Source: Sphingobacteriales bacterium
GTDB taxonomy: Bacteria; Bacteroidota; Bacteroidia; Chitinophagales; UBA2359
DNA length: 64,000 bases
Assembly: GCA_016711295.1 (NCBI GenBank)
Contig: JADJTE010000009.1
Coordinates: 136,165 to 200,164, forward strand
Reading direction: 5' to 3'
Part shown: one piece after another, positions 1 through 8,734 of the stretch
Layout: every line of letters begins with the position of its first letter
How positions within the stretch are numbered: position 1 is the first letter of the stretch
The notes under the pieces: generated by a model
Databases searched by the model: none
Told to the model about the DNA's origin: nothing
What the model saw: the letters and a program-made list of their open reading frames with translations, nothing else
Translations under genes and position numbers: made by a program

Positions 1-1196
1 CGTACCCAATGCCGATTTTGGCGAAATAGCCAAACGCATATCCGAAGACCGCAGCTCGAGTGCCAACGGCGGTAAATTGGATTGGTTCGGAACAGGAAAA
101 ATGTTTCCCGAATTTGAAGAAGCCGCCTTTGCCCTCAAAAATAAAGGTGACGTATCTAAACCGCTACGCACGCCTATCGGTTGGCATATCATCAAATTGT
201 TAGACAAAAAAGCCCATAGGCACTTTTGAAGAAGTAAAAGACGAAGTGCGCCGCCGCATCGAGAAAGATAGCCGCGCTCGCGTGTCGAAGATGACCTTTA
301 TCAATCGCCTCAAAAAAGATTACCAATTACAAGAAAAACCCGCCGCAAAAGTCGAATTTAAGCAATGGATTTCGTCGGACGTAATGCGCAATAAATGGAA
401 AGCCGAAAAAGTAGGCAACCATAGTGCCGAAATGTTTAGCATAGTGACGACCGATGCCAAAAGACAAAAGCGATTTTATACCCAGAACGATTTTGCCAAA
501 TTTGTCGAAAGTGCCCAAAATAAAATCCGCGTGTCCGACTCTGCTACTGCCGTCGATAAATTGTATGAGATGTTTGTAGAACGCTCTTTGGTCGACCTCG
601 AAGAGGGGCAATTAGATACCAAACACCCCGAATTTGCCAAACTGATGAGAGAATTTCGCGATGGCAATTTGCTCTACGAATTGATGGACAAAAAAGTATG
701 GAAACGCGCTATCATAGATAGTATGGGATTGAAAAAATTCTTTGCCGATAATTCGAGCAAATATCAATGGAATGAGCGTGCCGAAGCCGCCATTATCACG
801 TGTAGCACCCAAGATATTGCCAAAAAATACGTGGCTATCGCCGATACCGCCAACATTTATACCCTCGAAAAAAACCTGAAAAACGGCAAAGTACAAGATG
901 CCAAAATAGAAGTGCGCACTTTCGAGCGCGGACAAAGCCCCAACTCGCCTACCTTAGATGCCATGACAACTTGGAAAAAAGGCGTGAGCGGACCCATCGC
1001 CGAAAAAGACGGCAAATTTTCGGTCGTAAAAATCATACAAGTAATGCCCGCCGCACCTAAGAAATTAGAAGAAGCACGAGGCTTTGTGATAGCGGATTTT
1101 CAAGGTTTGCTCGAAAAAAATTGGCTCACCGAACTGCGTGCCAAATATCCCGTCAAAATAGACCAAGCCGTGCTCAAAAGCATTTATAGAAAATAA
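1..1196 (+). CDS. PpiC-type peptidylprolyl isomerase, C-terminal part (5' truncated, one frameshift)
   Basis: Periplasmic parvulin-type prolyl isomerase/chaperone of the SurA/PpiD kind, acting on outer-membrane and secreted proteins. The start lies outside the window. Reading from base 2, the first 70 codons form the end of a parvulin domain (NGGKLDWFGTGKM, then a TPIGWHIIKL-like C-terminal strand). The frame breaks in the A6 run near 205-210; removing one A continues the protein as KKPIGTFEEVKDEV and on to TAA at 1194. A second, weaker parvulin-like unit is visible near the C-terminus (GVSGPIAEKDGKFSVVKI). About 400 residues remain. The family call is firm; the frameshift is probably a sequencing error. 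Confidence 0.8.
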
Positions 1197-1215
1197 TCAT
1201 CAGTAGCATAAAGCC

Positions 1216-1253
1216 AACGGCAGCCAAAGGCATACTTTCGGCTGCCGTTTTTT
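1216..1253 (+). terminator. Rho-independent terminator after the PpiC gene
   Basis: A perfect 10-bp stem (AACGGCAGCC 1216-1225 with GGCTGCCGTT 1240-1249), a 14-base loop and a T-run to 1253, starting 20 bases after the stop codon. Confidence 0.85.
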
Positions 1254-1282
1254 GTTGGTTTAGCCGTTAATACGTACCTTTG
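1251..1282 (+). promoter_or_regulatory. Bacteroidota promoter for the L,D-transpeptidase
   Basis: TTTG at 1251-1254 and TACCTTTG at 1275-1282 are 20 bases apart, fitting the Bacteroidota -33 TTTG / -7 TAnnTTTG consensus. A TTG codon at 1280 overlaps the -7 box, so it cannot be the start codon. Confidence 0.7.
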
Positions 1283-1294
1283 CCCATTCTGTAT

Positions 1295-2072
1295 ATGCCT
1301 ATGCCCTTGTTTTGCTCTATTAGAACTTGCATTTCGCGCCTCATTTGCCTATTCACCCTGTGTTATTTGCCCGCGTTGGCATTATGGGCACCACCCAGCA
1401 GCAGCCGAGCGCAATCGGCAATTATGGCTGTTGATGCTCGCTTGCGCAATTTGTTTGCCGAGAGAGGATTGGCTTATCCGCCTCAACACTTGTTTTTTCG
1501 CATTTTTAAGAGTGAAAGCGTATTAGAGGTATGGGCTGCCGACCAAGCCGCACAAGCTATGACCCTTGTGAAGACATATCCCGTTTGTGCTATGTCGGGC
1601 GAATTGGGACCTAAGCGCAAACAAGGCGATTTTCAAGTACCCGAAGGCTTTTATTATATCGACCACTACAACCCATATAGTACCTACTATCTATCGCTAC
1701 GCATCAATTATCCCAATGCCTCCGACCGTGCCCTAAGCCGCCACTCGCACTTAGGCGGCGACATATATATACACGGCGACTGTGTGTCAGAAGGCTGTAT
1801 GGCAATGACTGACGGCAATATCAAAGAGCTATACTCCTTAGCCACGCAAGCCCAGGCACGCGGGCAGTCTCGCATACCCGTACATATTTTTCCGGCGCGA
1901 TTGTCCGAGTTTAAACTAAATATACTGCGTCGTCTATATGCCGAAGAACCCGAAATGGTGCGTTTTTGGGCCCAATTTACAAGCGGGATATACTCATTTT
2001 CAGCAATCTGCCCAAGTACCGAGCATCAATATAGGTGCGGCAGGACAATACGAATTGAACAAACAAAGATAG
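1295..2072 (+). CDS. YafK-like L,D-transpeptidase family protein (frameshifted near the end)
   Basis: Predicted cell-wall L,D-transpeptidase of the YkuD/YafK group, which cross-links peptidoglycan or attaches proteins to it through a catalytic Cys. An N-terminal hydrophobic segment ending SSSRAQS looks like a signal peptide. The catalytic motif is IHGDCVSEGCMAM at about residues 165-177, preceded by the conserved region GDFQVPEGFYYID. ATG 1295 (or 1301) is chosen because an upstream TTG lies in the promoter. Near 1975-1979 one extra T breaks the frame; corrected, the protein continues LQAGYTHFQQSAQVPS to TAG at 2070. Uncorrected, translation runs artificially into the next gene. Confidence 0.75.
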
Positions 2073-2154
2073 TGATTTTCATAACATACAATAAAATCAT
2101 TTTATGTATTCCAAAAATAATCGCATCAAATAAGATGGCTGCCGATAAAATAGG

Positions 2155-2162
2155 TATCTTTG
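2155..2162 (+). promoter_or_regulatory. -7 promoter element TATCTTTG
   Basis: Exact TAnnTTTG match 84 bases upstream of the next start codon; no convincing -33 element. Confidence 0.55.
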
Positions 2163-2172
2163 CCCCTCAATT

Positions 2173-2215
2173 AACCCTGCCTAAACCCGCATCTTGGGTA
2201 TATGTAGGCGGGGTT
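2173..2215. promoter_or_regulatory. Hairpin in the 5' leader of the T9SS propeller gene
   Basis: AACCCTGCCTA (2173-2183) pairs with TAGGCGGGGTT (2205-2215): 11 pairs with one G-T wobble and a 21-base loop, followed by a short T/A-rich stretch. It lies between the -7 element and the ATG, so it is either a leader structure (attenuator-like) or a late terminator for the upstream gene. Confidence 0.45.
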
Positions 2216-2245
2216 GTCCTTTATTTAAAAAAGCGCATTCGGAAC

Positions 2246-3850
2246 ATGAAAACACTATTATCGCTGTGGCTATGTGTCATCTGCCTTAGCCTATCGGCAC
2301 AACCTGCTATCAATTGGCAAGTATTGTATGGACAAATAGCGGTTGATGATGTCTTTAACGATGTAGTAGTCAATAACGATGGTAGTTATCTGGTAGTAGG
2401 CGAACAATCAGGTTTACTGACCCTTTACGACTATAATCTATTAGCAGTTAAAATATCGGCAAGCGGCGATACTTTATGGAGTGTTATCGTCGGCGATAGC
2501 ATTGCCGACAAAGCCCTGTCCGTAGTAGCCTCGCCCGACGGCGGCTATGTCATTGCGGGTACAACTACGTCGCTTTCGGGTATGTTTGCCACTAATCACG
2601 GTTTGGTCGATGCTTGGGTGCTCAAACTCGACGCAGCAGGCGCATTGGTGTGGTCGCATACCTATGGCGGGTCGGGTGCAGACGAGGTATTTTCGCTTAC
2701 TACCGACCAAAATGGCAATTATTACGTAGCCGGCTATACCGAATCGACAGACTTTGGTCTTGCCTCGCTCGGATTTTCGGACGCTTGGGTACTCAAAATC
2801 AACGAATCGGGCGAATTACTATGGCAACGCACCTATGGCGGTACAGCATTTGAGCAATTTAGAGCAATTGCCTACAATGCCTCTGCACAACAGCTTATTG
2901 CAGTAGGTAGCGGTTCGTCGAGCGATTATGACCTAAGCAACGACCCACCGATGGGCGGGCGCGATATGTGGGTTGCCAAAATTGACCCGCTTACGGGCGT
3001 ATTAGTATCAAGCCGCACCTACGGCGGAAGCACTAACGACCTCGCCACATCATTGGCTGTTACGCCCGACGGCGGCGTAATAGTGCTGGGCGATACCTTG
3101 TCGGAAGACGGCGATATTACGCAAAATGCAGGGTTAGACGATTGGTGGGTGTTCAAAACTGATTTTATGGGCAATATGGTTTGGCAAAAAACCATCGGAC
3201 AAGCTGCTAATGATTTGTCGCGCCGCATCGCCTTAGCCTCCGACGGGCATGTGTTTTTGTTGGGTTATACTTTCGACCCCGATATATTTATTCCTAATTA
3301 TTTTTTTGATATTCGCGTTGTTAAATTGCGCCAAAGTGATGGCGAAACCGTATGGCAACAACGCTACGGCGGCTCGCAATATGATTTGGGCAATGGGATT
3401 GCCATTGCCAACGACGGCATAGTCATAGTAGGCGCTACCGACTCGTCGGACGGCGACGTAGGTAGCGGCTTGCATAATCCTGATAGCAATGGCGGTGGTT
3501 TGCGACATGGCTCACACAATGCTTGGTTCATTCACTTAGACGAGACAATTATCGGCATTGATACGCCCGACTCGCCAAAAGCGGCAAGTATCAGTGCCTA
3601 CCCCAACCCTGCGGTGGATAGGTTATACCTCCATCTAAGTGCCGACCTACTGCCACACCTCGATATCCAATTCCCTGCTATCTGGTACGACGCAATAGGG
3701 CGCGAAGTAGCCCGACAAAATTTGCCCACACCCACTACACAAGGAATTTTAGACCTAAGCATACCTGAGCAATTGCCATCGGGCAACTACCATTTGCTCC
3801 TGCCCATAACAACTACTACACAAAGATGGGTAAGAATTGCCCGCCGTTAA
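2246..3850 (+). CDS. Secreted T9SS-sorted beta-propeller-like repeat protein
   Basis: A 534-residue exported protein. The ATG at 2246 opens a clear signal peptide (MKTLLSLWLCVICLSLSAQ). The body is about seven degenerate repeats of 50-60 residues, each of the form DAWVLKLD..G.LVWSHTYGG followed by GGYVIAGTT, as in SBBP/delta-60-type propellers found on many Bacteroidota surface proteins. The last ~80 residues (YPNPAVDRLYLHLS ... SGNYHLLL) are a T9SS type A sorting domain, so the protein should be moved across the outer membrane and anchored or released there. Function is unknown. The frame is intact. It stands alone between two promoters, with scpB starting 42 bases downstream. Confidence 0.8.
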   Translation: MKTLLSLWLCVICLSLSAQPAINWQVLYGQIAVDDVFNDVVVNNDGSYLVVGEQSGLLTLYDYNLLAVKISASGDTLWSVIVGDSIADKALSVVASPDGGYVIAGTTTSLSGMFATNHGLVDAWVLKLDAAGALVWSHTYGGSGADEVFSLTTDQNGNYYVAGYTESTDFGLASLGFSDAWVLKINESGELLWQRTYGGTAFEQFRAIAYNASAQQLIAVGSGSSSDYDLSNDPPMGGRDMWVAKIDPLTGVLVSSRTYGGSTNDLATSLAVTPDGGVIVLGDTLSEDGDITQNAGLDDWWVFKTDFMGNMVWQKTIGQAANDLSRRIALASDGHVFLLGYTFDPDIFIPNYFFDIRVVKLRQSDGETVWQQRYGGSQYDLGNGIAIANDGIVIVGATDSSDGDVGSGLHNPDSNGGGLRHGSHNAWFIHLDETIIGIDTPDSPKAASISAYPNPAVDRLYLHLSADLLPHLDIQFPAIWYDAIGREVARQNLPTPTTQGILDLSIPEQLPSGNYHLLLPITTTTQRWVRIARR

Positions 3851-3891
3851 GCAATCCGTGTTCATCTATCCAAAAAATTGTGTCTTCTACC

Positions 3892-4464
3892 ATGCACCTA
3901 ATAGCCCTACATATAGAAGCCCTTATATTTTCTGCTCAACAAGCCCTTAGCGTCGAAGAAATAGCCATTTGTTTGGAAAAAACGCTCGAAATACCGATGC
4001 AACACCGCCAAATCGAAGCTTATATCGAAACGCTGATAGAGAAATACCGACAAGAGCAATACGCTTTTGAATTGGTAGCTTTGGGCAACGGCTACCGTTT
4101 TTTGACCAAACAAGCCTACCATGCTACTATTGCCAATCTGCTGAACCAAAAAGCCAAACGCCGCTTATCGACCGCCGCCTTAGAAACCTTAGCCATCATT
4201 GCTTATAAACAACCCATCACCAAAAGCGATATCGAGCATATTCGCGGCGTAAATTGTGATTATAGCATTCAAAAATTGTTGGAAAAAGAACTCATCGAAA
4301 TCAGCGGACGCAGCGAATTACCTGGTCGTCCTTTGCTGTATAGCACAACGCAATTGTTTATGGATTATTTTGGCATTAATCAATTGTCCGAACTACCCAA
4401 GCTAAAAGAAATACAGCCCGACGACAATAACCAAATAGGCAGCCAAGAGGAAATATTGAACTAA
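3892..4464 (+). CDS. scpB: Segregation and condensation protein B
   Basis: ScpB binds ScpA as a dimer and together they form the kleisin complex of bacterial SMC condensin, needed for chromosome compaction and segregation in the cytoplasm. The 190-residue product has the two winged-helix domains of the family: IALHIEALIFSAQQALSVEEI at the N-terminus, and in the second domain LSTAALETLAIIAYKQPITK and IRGVNCDYSIQKLLEKELIE, which are family hallmarks. ATG 3892 gives the usual family start; upstream in-frame codons overlap the preceding gene. The frame is intact. scpA is not in this window. Confidence 0.92.
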   Translation: MHLIALHIEALIFSAQQALSVEEIAICLEKTLEIPMQHRQIEAYIETLIEKYRQEQYAFELVALGNGYRFLTKQAYHATIANLLNQKAKRRLSTAALETLAIIAYKQPITKSDIEHIRGVNCDYSIQKLLEKELIEISGRSELPGRPLLYSTTQLFMDYFGINQLSELPKLKEIQPDDNNQIGSQEEILN

Positions 4465-4500
4465 GGCAGCCGTACATTTTACCCAACCCACCCAAAAAAT

Positions 4501-4828
4501 GACCACCGAACAAATAGAACAAGCATTTGAAACCCTGACCCAAGGCTTAAAAAACGTATTGGGCAGGCAGCCGATTTGCAAGCCTTATTGTTTTTGATAG
4601 GCGTACAAGAATTGGGGCAACCTGGCCGTTCGTTCAGCAAAGAAGAAAAGCAAGACCTCATGCACATAGGCGTATGCCATTTGTTATGGGATGCAGGCTA
4701 CTTTACCTATAAAGGACGCGACGACGAGGGCTATCTCACTACGAAGCCCAACAAGCCATGCCCTTAGACATCAACAACCCTGCCCTAAGGAAGAATTGCT
4801 CAAACGACACGCATTGCGCTATTCTTGA
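4501..4828 (+). CDS. Conserved hypothetical protein, about 108 aa (three frameshifts)
   Basis: A small protein I do not recognise by name. Reading from ATG 4501 and correcting single-base losses near 4547 (A6 run), 4738 and 4791 gives one helical product: MTTEQIEQAFETLTQGL..., then LQALLFLIGVQELGQPGRSF, a stretch SKEEKQDLMHIGVCHLLWD, and an end EELLKRHALRYS with TGA at 4826. It follows scpB by 36 bases on the same strand and may be co-transcribed. No signal peptide or membrane segment is seen. The three indels in 330 bases are most likely sequence errors. Confidence 0.5.
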
Positions 4829-4899
4829 AATTGCCTAGGCAGATTGTTGCGACCCAAGCCCTATTTATTCACCACAGACCTATTTGCATAAACAATCGT

Positions 4900-5710
4900 A
4901 TGTTGCTCATCGCCTTAGCCCTTGCACTCGCGCCCATAGCTGCTATTATTATTTATTTTTATCAGCGCGACAAATATGACCGCGAACCGACTGCTCTGCT
5001 CATTCGCGCCTTTGGATATGGCGTTTTGAGCGTAGTGCCCGCATTTTTGGGCAGTTGGTTTGGTACCGCATTGGGCTTTGAAATTTCGCCCAATATTTTT
5101 ATCACCTTTGTCTATGCATTTTTTGTAGTTGCATTGTCCGAAGAACTTGCCAAATTTTTGTTCTTGCGTTTCGGATTATTTCCAAACAAAGATTTTAATG
5201 AGCCTTACGACGGCATACTCTATTCTGTCATGGTAAGCATGGGTCTTGCGGCTGCCAAAATATACTTTATGTATCCGAAGGCGGCATTTCCTTAGCATTG
5301 CTGCGTATGTGTTTACCGCTGTGCCCGCCCACGCCACCTTTGCAACTATTATGGGATACTATACAGGTCTATCCAAATTTATGCCCCAACGCCGAACCGA
5401 ATATCTACTAAAAGGTTTGGGCGGAGCCGTATTTATGCACGGGTTATACGATTTCTTTTTTATGCAAATGCTTTACGAAGGAATGGCATTTGGGGCTATT
5501 GGCAGTTTGATAGTGAGTATCATATATAGCAAAAAAGCAGTACAAATGCAAGTAGAAAACTCACCCTTTAATCCCAAAAACATACCGCCACCACCCAATG
5601 ACCCGCCACCGCCTTATATCGCTGCTAATGAGGAGGTCATCAATACTTCTGCGTTGCGATACATAGAATCAATGATACCTTGTTTCTGCCGATTGCCCTC
5701 CTACCTATGA
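4900..5710 (+). CDS. PrsW-family intramembrane metalloprotease (two or more frameshifts)
   Basis: Multi-pass membrane protein of the PrsW/CPBP-like clan; in Bacillus PrsW cleaves an anti-sigma factor. All four conserved blocks are visible: SEELAKFLFLR (EExxK), EPYDGILYSVMVSMGLAAA followed after a frame correction by ENILYV, AHATFATIMGYY, and AVFMHGLYDFFF. Frames change near 5258 and 5307, each fixed by one added base. The tail is proline-rich (IPPPPNDPPPP) and its true end is unclear: coding-like sequence in another frame continues past 5710, perhaps to about 5810-5850. The start is ATG 4900, giving LLIALALALAPIAAIIIYF as the first membrane span. Confidence 0.7.
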
Positions 5711-5883
5711 TTGCACCGCCGCAATACCTTAGTTCCTCCTCTCTCACCACCCTACCGCTTACCCGCCTCGAGGAGAATCCGATTGACCAACCTCGTCACC
5801 AGATTTGCCCGCTAAGCCCACACCACAGCAGCCCAATAACCCGCCCGCTATAATAATTTTCATCGCACCCGTTTTAACTTCTT

Positions 5884-6978
5884 ATGTCCCTTACCGACGA
5901 ACAACGCACCACTGCCATTTGTCGCGAAATAAACGCCATTTCGCAAACCTACAAAGCACAACGCCCTTGGCTCCGATACCAAAACGCCCTTGGCTTGGGT
6001 ATTTTTTCCATCAGCATTGCTGCTATTGTGTGGGCTATGTATGGCTATTGCATAGGTACGTGGTCGGCTTGGGTAGCTATGCTTTGGGTAGCATTTTGGA
6101 CATCTATTCTGCACGAATTAGAACACGACCTCATTCATCAACTCTATTTCAAAGACCGACCTTTTTGGCACAACCTCATGCTGGCAGGCGTATGGCTGTT
6201 TCGCCCGCTGACGCTTAACCCTTGGATGCGCCGTTATATTCATTACCACCACCACAAATATTCGGGTACAGCCAGCGACATCGAAGAGCGCAGTTTGAAC
6301 AATGGCATGGCTTGGAGCTTTTTGCGCCTCCTTACTACTGCCGACCTGCTTTTAGCGGGTGCGCTGCGCAGCCGCAAGATGCGTACAGAGGTGCGCCAAC
6401 TCTACCAACAAGGCTGTTATACAACTGCCGAAGTGCGCAATTTGCGCCGCATTACGCTTTATGGCTTCTTGCCATTGGGTATTCCGCTCCATTTTGTTTG
6501 GTATAGTTTTCTGCTCTACTATACCTTTGTTGGTTTTGGCGTTTTGGGGCAATTATGGGGCGGAGCATCGCTGTCGGTAGCTTGGGCAAGTGCCTTAGCG
6601 AGTATGCCTTTGGGTTGGCAACACTATACAGCAGCCATTACGCCGTTGGTCGTATTATTGATAGCTCCCAATATGTGGCGGCAATTTTGCCTTCATTTTA
6701 TTACCTCTAATATGCACTACTACGGCGATGTGGAGCGCGGCAATATCGTACAACAAACCCAAGTGCTGAATGCTTGGTGGTTAGCTCCCCTGCAATTGTT
6801 CTGTTTCAATTTTGGCAGCACCCATACCATACATCATTTTGTAGTAAACGACCCCTTCTACCTACGGCAATTGATAGCCGCTCCTGCTCATAAAGTATTA
6901 CAACGCTATGGCATTCGGTTCAACGACATAGGTACGTTTTTTCGCGCCAACCGCTATATGGGCAGCAAACCTGCCTAA
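5884..6978 (+). CDS. Membrane fatty acid desaturase family protein
   Basis: A 364-residue di-iron membrane oxidase of the fatty acid desaturase superfamily. The three histidine boxes are present: HELEHDLIH near residue 79, HYHHHKYSG near 120 and HTIHHF near 319. At least four hydrophobic spans surround them (ISIAAIVWAMYGY, WVAMLWVAFWT, PLHFVWYSFLLYY, AAITPLVVLLIAP). The frame is intact. The substrate cannot be read from sequence; the first box (HxxxH plus a further His) fits desaturase/hydroxylase members acting on acyl or carotenoid-like chains. It ends 43 bases before a strong terminator, so it is the last gene of its transcription unit. Confidence 0.75.
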   Translation: MSLTDEQRTTAICREINAISQTYKAQRPWLRYQNALGLGIFSISIAAIVWAMYGYCIGTWSAWVAMLWVAFWTSILHELEHDLIHQLYFKDRPFWHNLMLAGVWLFRPLTLNPWMRRYIHYHHHKYSGTASDIEERSLNNGMAWSFLRLLTTADLLLAGALRSRKMRTEVRQLYQQGCYTTAEVRNLRRITLYGFLPLGIPLHFVWYSFLLYYTFVGFGVLGQLWGGASLSVAWASALASMPLGWQHYTAAITPLVVLLIAPNMWRQFCLHFITSNMHYYGDVERGNIVQQTQVLNAWWLAPLQLFCFNFGSTHTIHHFVVNDPFYLRQLIAAPAHKVLQRYGIRFNDIGTFFRANRYMGSKPA

Positions 6979-7021
6979 GATGGATATAACAGGAATAAAA
7001 GTCTCATTGTCGAGCTATACC

Positions 7022-7052
7022 GCCTATACTTGTTAGGTATAGGCAAATTTTT
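7022..7052 (+). terminator. Rho-independent terminator
   Basis: GCCTATAC (7022-7029) and GTATAGGC (7037-7044) form a perfect 8-bp stem with a 7-base loop, followed by AAATTTTT. Confidence 0.75.
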
Positions 7053-7149
7053 GATAGCAGGTGTTTGGACGCGATAATCACAGTTTAGCGAGGGTAAAAA
7101 AAATCCTTAATAATGTTGTGCTAATCGGTATTTTTTTGTAAATAAGCCT

Positions 7150-7157
7150 TACCTTTG
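7150..7157 (+). promoter_or_regulatory. -7 promoter element TACCTTTG of the lipid A/sugar-nucleotide block
   Basis: Exact TAnnTTTG match 26 bases before the GTG start at 7176; a TTG codon at 7155 lies inside it and is not a start. Confidence 0.6.
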
Positions 7158-7175
7158 CCGTCAAATCTTTTTTAC

Positions 7176-7916
7176 GTGAAAGCAATGTTGTTTGCCGCAG
7201 GCTTGGGTACACGCCTGCGCCCCTTAACTGATACTCAACCCAAAGCCTTAGTAGAGGTAAATGGTCGCCCATTATTGGCTTGGAATTTATGGCGTTTGCG
7301 CAAATTTGGCTATACCGATGTAGTAATAAACGTACATCATTTTGCCGACCAAATCATAGATTATTTGCAGCGTGAAGAACGCGCTTTTTTGGGTATGAAA
7401 ATCAAGGTATCTGACGAGCGCGAGATGCTGCTTGACACAGGCGGTGGGCTGAAAAAAGCGATGCGCCTATTGCTACCCGAAGCCTATCCTATTTTGCTGT
7501 GCAATGCCGACGTACTCTGTACAATAGACCTCAACGCCATGCGCCGTATGCACCAACGTTGGGGCGGCGTAGCTACCTTGGCAGTACAAAATCGTCCGTC
7601 TTCGCGCCAATTGTTATTTGACGAAGATTATAAGCTATGCGGCTGGCAAAATTTGGAGACCAACGAACGACTAATGGCACGCCAATGCCCCGATGACGAA
7701 TTGACTGCCTTTGCATTCAGCGGCATACAATTGGTGCAGCCCCCCTTAATCAAGCATATTCCCTTAGAAGGTAGATTTTCCCTTATCGACCTATACCTAC
7801 ACCTTGCTGCCGACAACGACATCTATGCCTACGAACACGAATCGGAATGGCTCGATGTGGGTACGCCCGACCAATTGCCCAAAGCAGCAGAGATGACCCA
7901 ATTATTATTGCGTTAA
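7176..7916 (+). CDS. NDP-sugar nucleotidyltransferase family protein (MurU/RmlA-like)
   Basis: Cytoplasmic sugar-1-phosphate nucleotidyltransferase of 246 residues. The signature MLFAAGLGTRLRPLTD at residues 4-19 binds the nucleotide, LLCNADVLC carries the metal-binding Asp, and DTGGGLKKA is typical of the MurU/mannose-1-phosphate guanylyltransferase branch. GTG 7176 is chosen because it gives the usual family N-terminus (V/MKAMLFAAG) and lies just downstream of the -7 box. The exact sugar is unknown. It is followed after 8 bases by an esterase and then lpxC-fabZ, suggesting a role in envelope sugar metabolism. The frame is intact. Confidence 0.8.
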   Translation: MKAMLFAAGLGTRLRPLTDTQPKALVEVNGRPLLAWNLWRLRKFGYTDVVINVHHFADQIIDYLQREERAFLGMKIKVSDEREMLLDTGGGLKKAMRLLLPEAYPILLCNADVLCTIDLNAMRRMHQRWGGVATLAVQNRPSSRQLLFDEDYKLCGWQNLETNERLMARQCPDDELTAFAFSGIQLVQPPLIKHIPLEGRFSLIDLYLHLAADNDIYAYEHESEWLDVGTPDQLPKAAEMTQLLLR

Positions 7917-7924
7917 GACTGGCA

Positions 7925-8722
7925 ATGCCCCATTATTCTGAACTGATTAAAACGCTGAATATTTCTTCGAGTACCTTGCAGCGAAAGGTACGGATAGATA
8001 TTTTTTTGCCGCCCGACAATACACACCGCAAAAGCGACCCGTACAGACTTCTTTTGCTCAACGACGGGCAAGATTGGGCAAAACTCCGATTGCCCGAAGT
8101 ATTATCTGCCTATTATCACCGAAAAATGCCGCCCTTAGTGGTGGCTGCCATATATGCAGGCAGTAGAATACAAGAATATGGCATAGCCGCCGAAGCCGAC
8201 TATCAACAGCGCGGGTCCAAAGCAGGTGCTTACTCGTTGTTTATCACTACCGAATTGCTGCCCTATCTGCAACGCCATTATCCCATAGAGCGCAACACAA
8301 CTTATACCGCCGTAGCAGGTTGTTCGCTGGGCGGGCTGTCGGCATTTGATATAGCTTGGCAGTTTCCCGAGTTGTTTGGTGCAGTAGGCGTGTTTTCAGG
8401 TTCGTTCTGGTGGCGCAGCAAGGCACTCAACAGCGATTATACCGACAACGACCGCATTATTCACCGCCTCATATCCCAAGACATTAAACGCGAAGGATTG
8501 CGAGTCTGGTTACAAACTGGCACCCACGACGAAATAGCCGACCGCAACCAAAACGGCATCATCGACTCGATAGACGACACCCTCGACCTCTTAGCAATAC
8601 TCCAAAATAAAGGCTATAAAATAGGTAAAGACCTCCGGTATGTGCAAATAGACACGGGGCAACATAACCAAGATACTTGGGCTATCGCCTTGCCCGATTT
8701 TCTCAAATGGACTTTTCGATAA
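7925..8722 (+). CDS. Cytoplasmic esterase family protein (alpha/beta hydrolase, esterase D type)
   Basis: A 265-residue alpha/beta hydrolase of the putative-esterase/enterochelin esterase family. The nucleophile elbow is AGCSLGGLSAFD, the acid lies in GTHDEIADRNQNG and the His in DTGQHNQDTW. No signal peptide is visible, so a cytoplasmic location is inferred, unlike the secreted esterase near 41 kb. ATG 7925 follows the previous stop by 8 bases, indicating an operon with the nucleotidyltransferase and, 12 bases further on, lpxC-fabZ. The Asp/Asn-rich stretch around the acid residue resembles a calcium-binding loop. The substrate is unknown. Confidence 0.75.
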   Translation: MPHYSELIKTLNISSSTLQRKVRIDIFLPPDNTHRKSDPYRLLLLNDGQDWAKLRLPEVLSAYYHRKMPPLVVAAIYAGSRIQEYGIAAEADYQQRGSKAGAYSLFITTELLPYLQRHYPIERNTTYTAVAGCSLGGLSAFDIAWQFPELFGAVGVFSGSFWWRSKALNSDYTDNDRIIHRLISQDIKREGLRVWLQTGTHDEIADRNQNGIIDSIDDTLDLLAILQNKGYKIGKDLRYVQIDTGQHNQDTWAIALPDFLKWTFR

Positions 8723-8734
8723 CCGCCAATCAAG

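Noticed and set aside
1280..3850. A single 856-residue protein joining the L,D-transpeptidase and the T9SS propeller
   Set aside because: The join results from one extra T near 1977. In the corrected frame the transpeptidase ends at 2072, and the second gene has its own -7 element and signal peptide.
7155..7157. TTG at 7155 as the start of the nucleotidyltransferase
   Set aside because: It lies within the TACCTTTG promoter element; GTG 7176 gives the normal family N-terminus.
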